Positions 61,401 through 64,000 of a DNA stretch of 64,000 nucleotides are shown in pieces. Position 1 is the first letter of the stretch, and every line of letters begins with the position of its first letter. The position numbers and the translations under genes were made by a program. The DNA comes from Toxorhynchites rutilus septentrionalis. Its lineage: Eukaryota > Arthropoda > Insecta > Diptera > Culicidae. The notes beneath the pieces are model-generated. The model made no database searches, had not been told where the DNA came from, and saw only the letters and a program-made list of their open reading frames with translations. Location: the NCBI RefSeq assembly GCF_029784135.1, contig NC_073745.1, positions 49,487,619-49,551,618 of the forward strand, in the 5' to 3' direction.

Positions 61401-64000
61401 CTTTTTCTTCCCATATTTCAGTTAATGATTTGTCCACAGATGTTTGTTAGTCGGAAAACTCTAAATGCATTGAAATTCATCAAAATTGAAACTTGTTTTT
61501 TTATTATTTCATTTTTTATTATTATTACTTTATTTATTTCTCTCCTTTTCTGCCTTTTCTGTAGCCTTTTCAGTGGCATACAGAAACATCAAAGTTGGCT
61601 CTAAAAGACTACAATCCCATAACCACTTCTTGTTCAATTTGCTGTCCTTTGTTTCAATTTCCAAAAAAAAACTCATAATGTTTTGTCATTTTGAAGGCAC
61701 TTTCTTATCACCAACAACAATTCAAAATGTGGTTCATCTTCACTAGACGAGAAGAGATTTATCGAACCAGTTCTTTCACTGGCGTTTTGTCAAAAGTTCT
61801 TCCCTTCCACATCCAAAAAGGTTTTTTCTTAGTTATGCAGCAAATCACAATCACATTGTTGATGTAGGACTACAATTTTGCTTTTGCTCAACTCGCTTGT
61901 TTGTCACTTCGGATATTATGTGAGAATGGAAGGATACTTTACTTATTAGCTCTTTAGTTAACATTTTGGTGGTTTCGTATGACGCAATCATACACAAACA
62001 CTATTCTTCATATGGTGTGAAATCCGAGGCGGACCGTCTTTTCATCCACCTCCATCCTCGTATTTGAATATGAAATAACGAAAATCGTCCCGCGGTTTGT
62101 CATATCTTTCATTCACACTAGATACTCTGCAAGAATTTTTCGGGCGTGTAACATCAGCTTTAAAAATGCAATTTGAAAATATTAAGATTAACTCATAGCC
62201 TCAATAAAAGCTATAGACTGCTCGCTGATAGAAGACTAGAATAGAACTAGTAAATGGCATCTTCATACTTTACCCTGGTGCAATTTTTGTGTAAAGGCGA
62301 AGAAAAAATTCAAAATAGTCATTACTTTGGTGTGGTGTGTCTTGTTGTAAATGAAATCGAGTTGTGATTTTGTTCACAACTTGCCGTCAGGTGGAGAGTG
62401 CCTATTTATGTTTACATCACTCGCAAACATTGTTGTTGGTTTTTTTTCGTTGCCAAAAGTAGATATAATCGTCTGGAACAGTGGGCCACGATAACTTCTG
62501 TAGCTATAACACCAAGAATAAAAATAATACTGACAATGCTTGTTCATTATTCTCGTGCTCGCCGTATTATTCTTGTAAGGGAATCAATGAATCACGACTC
62601 AACAATCTTCAGCTGATTCAACAGTAACACGGCTCATTTCACACTACGAAAACTTTGTACTGAGGAGTAATAAACAAATGAAAAATTATTTTTAAAAAAT
62701 ATTTACAACTACCTACAATTTTTTCGCCTTGGATATGATAATGCTTGACTTTTCAATGATACTGGTATACAAAAGTTGTGCCTCGCCGTTTGATTAGATG
62801 CTCGTTATTGTCGGCTCTGTCTTGAATGCAAAAACACTTGCATGGAAAAATAGGAATGCTAGCAATCCTCGTTAATTTATACTATTTTCGAATCCGGGAA
62901 TCGTGTTCATGGATTAAAGTAATTAAAATTAAAGTAATAAATTACTTTTCGAACAACTAACAGTAGGTGTCATAGTCAAAAGTTATTAGTTTTCATATCT
63001 AGGAGGGTTATGGTAAATTATGTATCACGCAAAAATTCACCTGTAAACATCTTCGCTTATAAGCATATAGGATAAACTAAAATCATGAAGCGAGACACGC
63101 TACTGTGGAACGCACCGTGATAGTAAATTATAGGACATCAAACTTTGTGCTTTGAGGCTAGTAAATCAGGTAGCTTTAACAAAAAGACAGTTTTATTCAG
63201 AGACGCAAGGCAGACAACCCCTGGATTGACCTACATCGACGAATGCTGACGCAGAATGGGAAATCTTGCTTTAGCGCAATTTGAGAAATTTTCAGTTTGC
63301 ATGAAGCTTGTAGTCACTTAGATAAAAAAAAATAACGAATAAGGCTTCTGCAATTTTTTGTTCATTAACTATCGTAATTTGTACTCCATGACCTGATATA
63401 TAAATTCAAGCTATCGATCACCGATGTTAAAATCGGAATGCTCTATTTCCAACCACTAATTTACGCCCCACCTCTTCTTCCTCCTCAGCCACAATGACGA
63501 GGAACGGTTCTGGTCGAACGCCACCGTCGACGACTGGGCCAAGGAAATGGCCGGTATGCGTATTATCATCGAAAAGTTCGCCAACTTGACTGACAACTCC
63601 GTAGTCGGTGTCCGCGCCCCATACCTGCGTGTCGGTGGTAACAACCAGTTCACCATGATGGAGGAACAAGCCTTCCTGTACGATTCGACTATCACCGCAC
63701 CCCTTTCGAACCCACCGCTATGGCCATATACCATGTACTTCCGCATGCCCCATCGATGCCACGGCAATCTGCAGAGCTGCCCAACCCGCTCTCACGCCGT
63801 CTGGGAAATGGTCATGAACGAGCTGGATCGCCGAGAGGATCCAACCAACGACGAATACCTACCCGGATGTGCTATGGTGGATTCCTGCTCGAACATTCTC
63901 ACCGGCGATCAGTTCTACAACTTCTTGAACCACAACTTCGATCGTCACTACGAGCAAAATCGTGCCCCACTTGGTCTGTATTTCCACGCTGCCTGGCTGA
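13431..64000 (+). CDS. CDA1: Chitin deacetylase 1 (serpentine-like), 5 exons, 3' end outside window
   Basis: Spliced gene; coding parts are 13431-13479, 26402-26559, 40059-40308, 54044-54365 and 63489-64000, giving 430 residues before the window ends (about 540 are usual). Family role: a secreted, metal-dependent enzyme that removes acetyl groups from chitin in cuticle and tracheal matrix; the fly homologues serpentine and vermiform organise chitin and set tracheal tube length. Domain order is signal peptide (about 1-19), CBM14 chitin-binding domain (41-98, six cysteines), LDL receptor class A (118-152, six cysteines, DGSDE calcium motif), and a deacetylase domain from about 190. Motifs seen are TFDD at 199-202, H257 and H261 in HSITH, and RAPYLR at 302-307. 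All junctions are GT/AG with matching phases 1, 0, 1, 2. Group I membership is firm; CDA1 rather than CDA2 (vermiform) is recalled similarity and less sure. Introns of 12.9, 13.5, 13.7 and 9.1 kb are full of transposons. Confidence 0.93.
13480..16960. other. CDA1 intron 1, first part: no gene seen
   Basis: Holds a short CA run (14393-14410) and a GAC run (15096-15113). Open frames near 13813-14157, 14892-15254 and 14449-14649 overlap on both strands and match nothing. A minus-strand stretch at 16020-16200 has a weak helix-turn-helix look (LKLNISRETIRHLFIKRS) that could be a Tc1-type relic, not claimed. Confidence 0.5.
16965..18545 (+). mobile_element. Non-LTR retrotransposon (Jockey/CR1-type), 5' truncated and internally deleted
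   Basis: Starts in the reverse transcriptase region (VPPDQVKSATNKLKCSMSS), jumps at about 17125 to VYTDLKSAFDRVDHGTLLER, and runs to the usual C-terminal sequence (RYVLRRLPWRDSVNLP) with several frame breaks. The polymerase box reads LFYANDVK, N replacing the second D of YADD. About 200 bases of 3' UTR end in a reiterated ATAAAGTAA tail near 18545. It is inactive. Related fragments are at 36330-37060 and 47905-49555. Confidence 0.88.
17170..18027 (+). pseudogene. Reverse transcriptase pseudogene of the 16965-18545 element
   Basis: Two main open pieces (17170-17553 and 17701-18027) are separated by a stop and a frame change. They carry palm and thumb motifs SAFDRVDHG, LSGVPQGSNLGPL and LPPGCRLFYAND, then ASRQLGFMFKISREF and RSLYCALVRSIWESNSQVW. 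The coding 3' end decays after about 18260. It would have copied its own RNA at the insertion site; here it is broken by stops and by YADD changed to YAND. Confidence 0.85.
18546..19325. other. Intron 1, no gene recognised
   Basis: AT-rich sequence between the retroposon tail and the next repeat block. The 78-codon frame at 18549-18785 matches nothing. Confidence 0.5.
19330..20400 (-). repeat. Interspersed repeat with four ~143-bp tandem units (ACCCGGCAAACTTCG family), copy 1
   Basis: Begins with TAGCTGACCCGGCAAACTTC, a sequence recalled from repeats in many insects. It then carries GATATAGGAGTGCGTT near 19746, followed by four direct units of 142-145 bases. Each unit contains AATGCAGAAATTTGTGTTTC, a GTATGG..GCC core and a run of G after TTAGAGAG; unit starts lie near 19817, 19959, 20103 and 20246. 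Related pieces are at 34340-34630, 43940-44450 and 49556-49860. The class is not certain, and strand is given only relative to those copies. Confidence 0.75.
20401..21056. other. Intron 1, no gene recognised
   Basis: A 175-codon frame (20374-20901) begins in the last tandem unit and runs through phenylalanine- and serine-rich low-complexity sequence; a minus-strand frame overlaps it. Neither has a recognisable motif, and the composition (runs of T and TTC) argues against real coding. Confidence 0.5.
21057..21330 (-). repeat. Dispersed repeat with GTAGAACTAC palindrome, copy 1
   Basis: Matches 30300-30600 in inverted orientation. Shared features are the imperfect palindrome GACGTAGTTCTACGTC, the stretch CAGAAAACAGGT..CGT..TTATGAAATAAAGTTAA, and CCCATACATTTGTTCTG. 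Partial relatives occur at 34990-35130 and about 33300-33400. No coding remnant or clear ends. Confidence 0.65.
21640..21915. repeat. Degenerate ~170-bp tandem duplication
   Basis: Two diverged units. GCGCCAATCGCAAAACTGCC near 21652 is echoed by TTGCCAGTAACAAAACTTCC near 21826, and CGAGGTTATTGACATTAATA near 21729 by CGAGGCCAATAATATTAACA near 21898. Identity is moderate, so the duplication is old. Confidence 0.55.
21916..24368. other. Intron 1, no gene recognised
   Basis: No motif-bearing frame was found. At 23170-23240 and 23990-24160 there are clusters of short ATGTTT/AAACAT words that give weak local hairpins, for example CATGATGTTCAAACATCATG at 23215-23234. Confidence 0.45.
24370..24600 (-). 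pseudogene. Helitron replication/helicase protein fragment
   Basis: The minus-strand frame reads FECAQWIIEILQIIRARLEN, then INPDKTPAEEH, then GDCTATQEIVIRE, a stop, and NNNMELLDV. This is the order of blocks in the Helitron helicase-like N-terminal domain (DKTP..EH..N.P...E/DIA, then the I.L/V.RR block before THRSYDALQYP). Only this fragment survives; it has at least one in-frame stop and no Helitron ends were found. A second minus frame over the same bases is a shadow. Confidence 0.7.
24700..26401. other. End of intron 1, no gene recognised
   Basis: A T run at about 25698-25715 and an (ATC)n run at 25948-25979 are simple repeats. The sequence between 25430 and 26060 has higher GC than its surroundings. 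A 98-codon minus frame (25434-25730) matches nothing. A pyrimidine tract just before 26400 serves the exon 2 acceptor. Confidence 0.5.
25948..25979. repeat. (ATC)n microsatellite
   Basis: About nine ATC/ATA-type triplets in a row in intron 1. No wider repeat surrounds it. Confidence 0.85.
26402..26559 (+). CDS. CDA1: CDA1 exon 2: propeptide-like stretch and first half of chitin-binding domain
   Basis: Residues 17-69. The acceptor is TTCTTAAAG just before 26402 and the donor is GTGAGT at 26560 (phase 0). It begins with the end of the signal peptide, then a basic stretch RTKR-Q (22-26) and a charged linker (EETKKEES). The first three CBM14 cysteines follow at 41, 60 and 66 (LC..DNC..QC). The CBM14 domain is split between this exon and the next. 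The ORF reads open further into the intron, but the donor and the homology both end it here. Confidence 0.96.
26560..27783. other. Start of intron 2, no gene recognised
   Basis: Includes an AT-only stretch at about 26920-26965 (TATAATA repeats). At 27540-27580 the words GACGACCGCAT and GACGTAAAAACTCC resemble the repeat at 31619-31650. Confidence 0.5.
27785..27986 (+). mobile_element. Feilai-like SINE, copy 2, left part
   Basis: A box TGGCCGAGTGG and a diverged B box (GGTCCGATTCC) open a plus-strand SINE whose body matches the other copies. It is short of about 40 bases after the GCCACTCTGAATG word and carries ACTAATAAA duplications. It stops at GCAAGTAATA, where the DD37E mariner is inserted, and resumes at 29290. 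Confidence 0.85.
27989..29287 (-). mobile_element. DD37E mariner (ITmD37E-type), 1299 bp, inserted in a SINE
   Basis: Termini are AAGGGTGTGTCACATCAAAT at 27989 and its exact complement ending at 29287, flanked by TA at 27987-27988 and 29288-29289. Inverted repeats extend about 45 bases (to GTAGAAATT). It carries one transposase gene on the minus strand with a single stop. The end of another copy is at 1-89. The DD37E class is known from mosquitoes. Confidence 0.93.
28188..29135 (-). pseudogene. DD37E transposase, near-intact with one stop codon
   Basis: Starts at 29135 and reads 133 codons with two helix-turn-helix regions (LSHRDIDKMLGIVQSTVSRV; NSVRDVANKLNISSSFVQ). A TAA at 28734-28736 follows, then the same frame continues for about 181 codons. 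Catalytic residues are D in LVMDDETY, D in FWPDLASCH, and E in LRPIEKYW, with 37 residues between the last two, hence DD37E. About 315 codons is normal for the family. The reading frame is otherwise open, so loss of function is recent or the stop is a simple point change. Other frames in this span are shadows. Confidence 0.9.
29288..29335 (+). mobile_element. Feilai-like SINE, copy 2, right part
   Basis: TACTACGTGGAGACGGCGAA and TTCTAGGAACGT continue the SINE body exactly where the left part stops (intact copies read AATACTACGTTGAGACGGCG). The GAA tail is lost. Confidence 0.85.
29336..29984. other. Intron 2, no gene recognised
   Basis: AT-rich sequence; only short frames and TATA-like runs near 29330-29355. 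Confidence 0.5.
29985..30145 (+). repeat. Diverged units of the 96-bp satellite
   Basis: Two old units resembling the array at 32785-33110: ACCCCCGACTTGCATGTATTTGCAAAG-type sequence near 30066, CAGGCACATTGATTTTGA near 30106, and before it GTTTTAGGGAAACATATTCC near 30000. The minus-strand 85-codon frame here is incidental. Confidence 0.65.
30300..30600 (+). repeat. Dispersed repeat with GACGTAGTTCTACGTC palindrome, copy 2
   Basis: Inverted partner of 21057-21330, lying 9 kb away in a different intron. It ends at the palindrome near 30578-30593, preceded by ATTTGGCACCATTCCTGAAA. A direct 15-base repeat (ATTCATTCACAGTGA) occurs at 30477-30505. Confidence 0.65.
30601..31219. other. Intron 2, no gene recognised
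   Basis: AT-rich unique-looking sequence with A runs; no frame of note. Confidence 0.5.
31220..31263 (-). mobile_element. Very short 5'-truncated retroposon tail (44 bp) with target duplication
   Basis: A T run, then CGTTTATTTTTACAGGCTCA and GTTACAT, flanked by AAAAATCTTCTT at 31208-31219 and 31264-31275. The same tail sequence starts the insertion at 53551. It appears to be the 3' end of a LINE or SINE read on the minus strand. Confidence 0.75.
31595..31960 (-). repeat. Repeat carrying a histone-type 3' stem-loop
   Basis: Near its left end is CACGACCGCATAATTGACGT with a GACGTAGGATTACGTTA imperfect palindrome. On the minus strand at 31732-31717 it holds GGCCCTTTTCATGGTC, close to the histone mRNA stem-loop (GGCYCTTTTCAGRGCC), with ACCAAA after it and a purine word (CAAAGAG) further on. 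No histone coding sequence is next to it. Class unknown. From 31964 to 32470 nothing is recognised. Confidence 0.5.
32485..32756 (-). mobile_element. Feilai-like SINE, copy 3, with perfect target duplication
   Basis: A full copy with A and B boxes, a conserved body and a GAA tail (minus strand). It is flanked by ATCACTCACCTT at 32473-32484 and 32757-32768, a perfect 12-bp match, so it is the youngest-looking SINE here. Its sequence is nearly identical to copy 4. Confidence 0.93.
32785..33112 (+). repeat. 96-bp satellite array, about 3.5 units
   Basis: Direct units contain ATGTATTTGCAATG, CCCCAGGCAGCTTGGTTTTG, ATGTCTCTGTTAGGGAACAC and CGGTAGGAACAAAAGTTCCC. The shared point falls at 32841, 32937, 32996 and 33091, so unit lengths are 96, 59 and 95; the third has a 37-base deletion. 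Each unit ends in a short GGAACAAAAGTTCC hairpin. Because 96 is divisible by three, it yields a 32-residue repeating open frame that is not evidence of a gene. Confidence 0.88.
33113..34335. other. Intron 2, no gene recognised
   Basis: Contains GAAAGACGTAATCCTACGTC at 33374-33393, a relative of the palindromic repeat at 30578. A GC-richer stretch at 33470-33610 has a minus-strand 92-codon frame that matches nothing. Another minus frame (33621-33890) is also unrecognised. Confidence 0.5.
34340..34630 (+). repeat. ACCCGGCAAACTTCG family, copy 2 (opposite orientation)
   Basis: Contains the complement of the 19330 copy: TGGGCGGGACGAAGTTCGCC then GGGTCAGTTA at 34597-34622, and CATGTTTACATGTAACGAAG near 34369 matching ATGTTTCTCCGTTACATGTA near 19598. 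It lacks the 143-bp units. A CCATACATAC simple stretch follows at 34694-34730. Confidence 0.7.
35488..36275 (+). pseudogene. Jerky/Tigger-like pogo transposase relic
   Basis: The first frame (35488-35907) reads LKNAWTTRDIFQKWLHEFIV, PNLRKFSS and KAVLLLDKCTAH, the DDE-superfamily endonuclease block (usual form LLLDNCPAH; here K for N). A frameshift near 35770 leads to ANESNFKQRIKKINHKDVPFW, then LHEAWIDVSE and IQRSWKNIGW. This is the region after the catalytic core that recruits the AW(ND)..K pattern of Jerky proteins. A further broken stretch to about 36275 may be the acidic C-terminus. The DNA-binding N-terminus is missing. Not functional. Confidence 0.8.
36330..37060 (+). pseudogene. Jockey/CR1-type reverse transcriptase fragment inside the pogo element
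   Basis: Reads DQPGFFPKRSVDTNLINF, DAVYTDLKAAFNRVDHKIL and, after frameshifts, NSYLTNRRMCVKIG, RVPQGSN and LPPGCRLFYADDVKMY. SKCGTFCFHRKLKPIAF and ANRQLGFILKI (broken) follow, ending near 37060. YADD is intact here, unlike the copy at 17170, but stops and shifts kill it. Related to, yet diverged from, the other two copies. Neither end nor target duplication was found. Confidence 0.85.
37195..37440. repeat. Small palindromic (foldback) repeat
   Basis: AACTGGCTGCCTCTGAGGTTTTT at 37203 onward pairs with the complement of AAAAACCGCAGAGGCAGTT at 37402-37420. GAGGCACACATCACAACAA near 37248 pairs with the complement of TTGTTGAGATGTGTACCTC near 37359. It is about 245 bases long with a loop near 37310. 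It overlaps a minus-strand 93-codon frame that is not convincing as coding. Confidence 0.7.
38300..38510 (+). repeat. Dispersed repeat, copy 2 (TGAATCCGGACG family)
   Basis: Same orientation and block order as 5037-5300. Copy 2 has GTCCGGAGTGAAAAACACAT where copy 1 has TTTCCGGAATAAAAAGCACC. From 37791 to 38299 nothing is recognised. Confidence 0.65.
38514..39344. mobile_element. MITE-like element with GGTGATTTGGA ends (tentative)
   Basis: GTGGAGGTAATTTGGATCACC at 38521 onward and the complement of CTTGGGGTGATTTGGACACC ending at 39344 look like imperfect inverted termini about 830 bases apart. An internal GGGGTGATTTGGTCCAG (38657-38673) is related. No target duplication and no transposase were recognised. 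Confidence 0.45.
39345..40058. other. End of intron 2, no gene recognised
   Basis: Sequence is less AT-rich and unique-looking between 39600 and 40058, just before exon 3. Nothing specific is claimed. Confidence 0.45.
40059..40308 (+). CDS. CDA1: CDA1 exon 3: rest of chitin-binding domain and LDLa module
   Basis: Residues 70-152 plus one base. The acceptor is TTAATCCATAG and the donor is GTAAGT at 40309 (phase 1). It supplies CBM14 cysteines 76, 89 and 98 with the aromatic core LYFDI..TCDW, then a basic linker (NKNRERKIK). A complete LDL receptor class A repeat follows, with cysteines at 118, 125, 130, 137, 143 and 152. Its acidic calcium-binding end is DGSDENSC. The module is typical of group I insect chitin deacetylases and is absent from the gut-type enzymes. 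Confidence 0.97.
40309..41564. other. Start of intron 3, no gene recognised
   Basis: Unique-looking sequence with a pyrimidine-rich stretch near 40850-40885 and T runs near 41025. No known motif in any frame. Confidence 0.45.
41565..42055. repeat. Diverged relative of the 9426-10704 foldback MITE
   Basis: The centre (GAAAGCTGAGGTTTTTTACA near 41572 pairing with the complement of TGTGAAAAAAACTCAGTTTTC near 41799) and the right arm (AACGCCCTCTATCTTTAAAC, CAACCAATAATTACAAAAAC, GTTCAAAAGTTA, ATTTTTGGAAAAAAGG) follow the same order as 10230-10550. The left arm beyond the centre is missing or too decayed. It has no SINE in it. Confidence 0.65.
42075..43390. repeat. CACTCGAC family, copy 2, interrupted
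   Basis: Starts ACACTCGACAAAAAAAATTG like 4146. Matching stops after about 42330 and resumes at about 42985 (ATCGGGAAGAAATCAAA), running to about 43390 (AAGGCAGTTTTGAAAACTCC; TTATTTGAATTTTTCG). The gap is occupied by the element at 42381-42945. Confidence 0.6.
42381..42945. mobile_element. Small TIR element inside the CACTCGAC repeat (tentative)
   Basis: TGGTGGGGTAAAACGGACAG at 42381 pairs with the complement of the sequence ending GTCCGTTCTATCCCCACC near 42939. It falls in the part of the 42075-43390 repeat that has no counterpart in the 4146 copy, supporting a later insertion. The target duplication is not resolved. Confidence 0.5.
43628..43762 (-). mobile_element. 5'-truncated copy of the 9622-10100 SINE
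   Basis: A T run, then CTGTAACAGAGCCG and ACACAGTAGCCATTTAGGCG with TAAGAGTATTC, as in the tail half of the SINE at 9622-10100. The tRNA head is absent. Confidence 0.75.
43940..44450 (+). repeat. ACCCGGCAAACTTCG family, copy 3, internal part in two tandem units
   Basis: AAATCAGACCAT..TCCTCGGGTTTTGC and TTACCAACACATTTGG occur near 44073 and again near 44373; GTAGAACATATGG occurs at 43944 and 44266. Units are therefore about 300-320 bases. AGATAGAAGATATAGGAGTG at 44140 links it to 19735. Confidence 0.65.
44749..45172. mobile_element. One-armed copy of the TAGGGTGCCAAT palindromic MITE
   Basis: Starts TAGGGTGCCAAT like 55770 and follows the left arm of that element (ACTTAAGGGAGAGTGGCGCA at 44855) to its centre (TGTTGATTTGCGCGATAATA). 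It then stops; no right arm or closing terminus follows. Two frames across it are incidental. Confidence 0.8.
45173..47754. other. Intron 3, mostly unique-looking, GC-richer block at 45540-46440
   Basis: No gene seen. The block 45540-46440 is richer in GC than the rest of the intron and has no recognised repeat. It includes CCGGTTCGACCGGTTCGG at 46231-46248. A tRNA-like B box (GAGTTCAAATC, minus strand) lies near 46596 within 46555-46640 and could be a SINE head or chance. Frames at 45914-46300 and 45653-45949 overlap on opposite strands and match nothing. Confidence 0.45.
47755..47900 (+). mobile_element. 5' end of a pogo/Tigger-like element
   Basis: CAGTAGAGTCCGTTTATTAT follows a TA and continues with CATTATGACATAATTAGAC, a pattern typical of pogo-type termini. 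It is cut off where reverse transcriptase sequence starts near 47905; no matching right end was found. Confidence 0.55.
48183..49102 (+). mobile_element. DD41D mariner, internally deleted, 920 bp
   Basis: Termini are CAGGGTGGGCCATTTAAAGT at 48183 and its complement ending at 49102 (the match continues to GGAAG). TA lies at 48181-48182 and 49103-49104. It is inserted in a retroposon; removing it to one TA rejoins VVSP and IIFDGQHGF in frame. It holds a single open transposase frame lacking the first catalytic residue. Confidence 0.93.
48297..48986 (+). CDS. DD41D mariner transposase with internal deletion (ORF intact)
   Basis: The start at the MEQYTPKQRAEIV codon is preferred over the ATG at 48201, which lies next to the terminal repeat. 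About 229 codons: an N-terminal helix-turn-helix (PKQRAEIVQLYIQNNFS), the linker with RRFDENIDAVRASVAETPST, then from SQELG straight into TDFLLPFVREN. D of WFQQDGATCH and D of LTPPDFFLWG are 41 residues apart (DD41D, rosa-like). The first catalytic D and about 100 residues around it are missing, so it cannot be active although no stop interrupts it. Such shortened open frames may act as repressors in other systems; no evidence here. Confidence 0.88.
   Translation: MEQYTPKQRAEIVQLYIQNNFSIVLTKRAWKNKNKVKTSPGDNTIRRLYAKFISSGSVGNASHLSRQRPRRFDENIDAVRASVAETPSTSGRHRSQELGTDFLLPFVRENELDNYWFQQDGATCHTAAATTKLLREMFPGRLISKNGDYDWPPRSPDLTPPDFFLWGYLKSKVYTGKPRTLAALKDNIRQEIAAISAETLGKVMENAEKRAHFAVKARGGHLRDIIIKK
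49556..49860 (+). repeat. ACCCGGCAAACTTCG family, tandem units in opposite orientation, copy 4
   Basis: Two to three units of 110-145 bases matching the complement of the 19817-20390 array: ACTAATCAAGCAAACGGAAC, AATTTGGCATGTGGA, and CTCCTCCC..CTCTCTAGGGGAG. It directly abuts the retroposon end at about 49550. Confidence 0.75.
49990..50263 (-). mobile_element. Feilai-like SINE, copy 4, with perfect target duplication
   Basis: A full copy on the minus strand (A box TGGCCGAGTGG, B box GGTTCGATTCC, GAA tail), flanked by GAATATCACATCT at 49977-49989 and 50264-50276. Very close to copy 3. Confidence 0.93.
50458..50702. mobile_element. Short mariner-type MITE, copy 2
   Basis: The left terminus ACAGTTCGGCTGAAAAGTTC follows TA at 50456-50457. 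The interior TCGGTCGATTGGTTCGTGAG and TTACAGCATTGAA matches the complement of 270-330. The right terminus is decayed (CCTTATAAACTTTTTAGTC near 50675-50693). Confidence 0.75.
50703..53539. other. Intron 3, mostly unique-looking; GC-richer block 52120-53240
   Basis: No gene was recognised. From about 52120 to 53240 the base composition is more balanced and free of recognised repeats; overlapping frames on both strands (52614-52952, 52965-53219) match nothing. It could contain regulatory sequence for CDA1; this is only a suggestion. A TTCGTTCGTTCG run is at 52782-52795. Confidence 0.4.
53551..53666 (-). mobile_element. 5'-truncated retroposon tail (116 bp) with target duplication
   Basis: A T run, then CGTTTATTTTTACAGGCTCA, GTTACATAAG and GGAGCCGAATTC, flanked by AATCTCATGAT at 53540-53550 and 53667-53677. 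The same tail as 31220-31263, and the GAGCC/GTAAC words also end the SINE at 9622. Confidence 0.82.
53678..54043. other. End of intron 3, no gene seen
   Basis: Contains GCGCTCTGTACGACAGAGCGC-like hairpin sequence near 53729-53750 and a long pyrimidine tract before the exon 4 acceptor. Confidence 0.5.
54044..54365 (+). CDS. CDA1: CDA1 exon 4: N-terminal half of deacetylase domain
   Basis: Residues 153-259 plus two bases. A long pyrimidine tract ending CTACAG precedes it; the donor is GTGAGT at 54366 (phase 2). It starts with a cysteine-rich joiner (cysteines 164, 169, 174, 176), then the deacetylase fold with motif 1 TFDDA at 199-203 (catalytic base and metal ligand by family knowledge). It ends inside motif 2 (HSIT/H). 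GC content is clearly higher than in the intron around it. An open frame continues past the donor, but that is intron read-through. Confidence 0.97.
54366..55149. other. Start of intron 4, no gene recognised
   Basis: A CA-rich stretch lies at 54726-54755. Frames at 54185-54658 and 54490-54756 run out of exon 4 or through low-complexity sequence and are not genes. Confidence 0.5.
55180..55490 (-). pseudogene. Mariner (DD34D-type) transposase relic
   Basis: The minus strand reads LKRIYTGDETRLYEFNMQSI, then a stop, RRQSRW, and AMLTDLFDNFSEFVL with more stops. It matches the first catalytic D block of mariners (RIVTGDETW.YEYD) and the following KPKKPRQSRS..K.ML..FFD stretch. No termini were recognised. 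Confidence 0.65.
55770..56439. mobile_element. Complete palindromic MITE, 670 bp, 8-bp target duplication
   Basis: Ends are TAGGGTGCCAATGA at 55770 and its complement (ATTGGCACCCTA) ending at 56439. Direct flanks ATGAACAT lie at 55762-55769 and 56440-56447. Nearly the whole element is one inverted repeat: ACTTAAGGGAGAGTGGCGCA near 55887 pairs with its complement near 56317, with the centre near 56070-56110. An 8-bp duplication suggests mobilisation by a hAT- or P-like transposase. No coding capacity; open frames are shadows of the arms. Confidence 0.92.
56448..56720. other. Short gap, nothing recognised
   Basis: AT-rich sequence between two transposable elements. Confidence 0.5.
56721..58140. 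mobile_element. TIR element with GGGCC(A/T)GATCACGAAC ends, about 1.4 kb
   Basis: TGGGCCAGATCACGAACATC at 56721 pairs with the complement of the sequence ending ACGTTCGTGATCAGGCCCTA at 58140. Subterminal CACTTCAC/GTGAAGTG words repeat on both sides (56785, 56835, 58115). Flanking TA (56719-56720 and 58141-58142) is consistent with a TA target. The roughly 1.2-kb interior shows no transposase. Confidence 0.65.
58143..63488. other. Rest of intron 4, no gene or repeat recognised
   Basis: About 5.3 kb of AT-rich, unique-looking sequence. Open frames (59689-59889, 60592-60789, 61486-61746, 62398-62616) are short, rich in phenylalanine, serine or threonine, and match nothing. A CA-rich stretch is near 59056-59075. 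A pyrimidine tract at 63470-63486 serves the exon 5 acceptor. Confidence 0.45.
63489..64000 (+). CDS. CDA1: CDA1 exon 5 (partial): deacetylase domain continued
   Basis: Residues 260-430, running off the right edge. The acceptor is CTTCCTCCTCAG. The first base completes T260, then H261 of motif 2. RAPYLR (302-307) is motif 3. The long conserved stretch after it (NPPLWPYTMYFRMPHRC, DEYLPGCAMVDSCSN, HNFDRHYEQNRAPLGLY) matches group I chitin deacetylases closely. About 110 further residues, including the last catalytic motifs, should lie to the right. Two open frames on the minus strand here are shadows of this exon. Confidence 0.97.

Noticed and set aside
63427..63767. Two minus-strand frames opposite exon 5
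   Set aside because: Antisense shadows of the conserved deacetylase exon.

Overview
The window is eukaryotic, AT-rich and more than 95% non-coding. It carries the 5' part of one conserved insect gene on the + strand, a group I chitin deacetylase (most like chitin deacetylase 1, serpentine). Five coding exons can be placed exactly by splice sites and reading phase: 13431-13479, 26402-26559, 40059-40308, 54044-54365 and 63489-64000, where the gene runs off the end. They encode 430 residues: a signal peptide, a six-cysteine chitin-binding (peritrophin-A/CBM14) domain, an LDL-receptor class A module, and most of a polysaccharide deacetylase domain with its metal-binding motifs. Introns are 9-14 kb, against about 1.3 kb of coding sequence, because they are packed with mobile DNA. 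A Feilai-like tRNA SINE with a GAA-triplet tail, a DD37E mariner of the type described from mosquitoes, and many foldback elements together suggest a culicine mosquito (Aedes-like). The organism is an inference.

Upstream region (1-13430): the end of a DD37E mariner, a small mariner-type MITE, a SINE, a 23-bp minisatellite, hAT-type transposase debris, a foldback element, and a four-level nest at about 8500-12300 (SINE inside a foldback MITE inside a hAT element inside an old mariner). A TATA box at 12795 and a likely long 5' UTR lead to the start codon at 13431.

Intron 1 (13480-26401): an internally deleted Jockey/CR1-type retroposon, a block of about 143-bp tandem repeats, a degenerate repeat of about 170 bp, and a Helitron fragment. 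Intron 2 (26560-40058): a DD37E mariner inserted in a Feilai-like SINE, a second SINE, a 96-bp satellite, a repeat with a histone-type 3' stem-loop, and a pogo/Jerky-type transposon with both ends, holding a retroposon fragment and a small palindrome. Intron 3 (40309-54043): a DD41D mariner inserted in a retroposon reverse transcriptase, further SINEs, MITEs and foldbacks, and two blocks that look mostly unique. Intron 4 (54366-63488): a mariner relic, a complete palindromic MITE with an 8-bp target duplication, another TIR element, and about 5 kb with nothing recognised.

Many transposon boundaries here can be proved from the sequence alone, because excising the insert restores a known reading frame or a known repeat. 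No new gene system was found. The best material is this stratified record of insertions, several apparently uncatalogued foldback families, and the histone-like stem-loop carried by a repeat. All reading was done by eye; family names rest on recognised motifs, not on searches.
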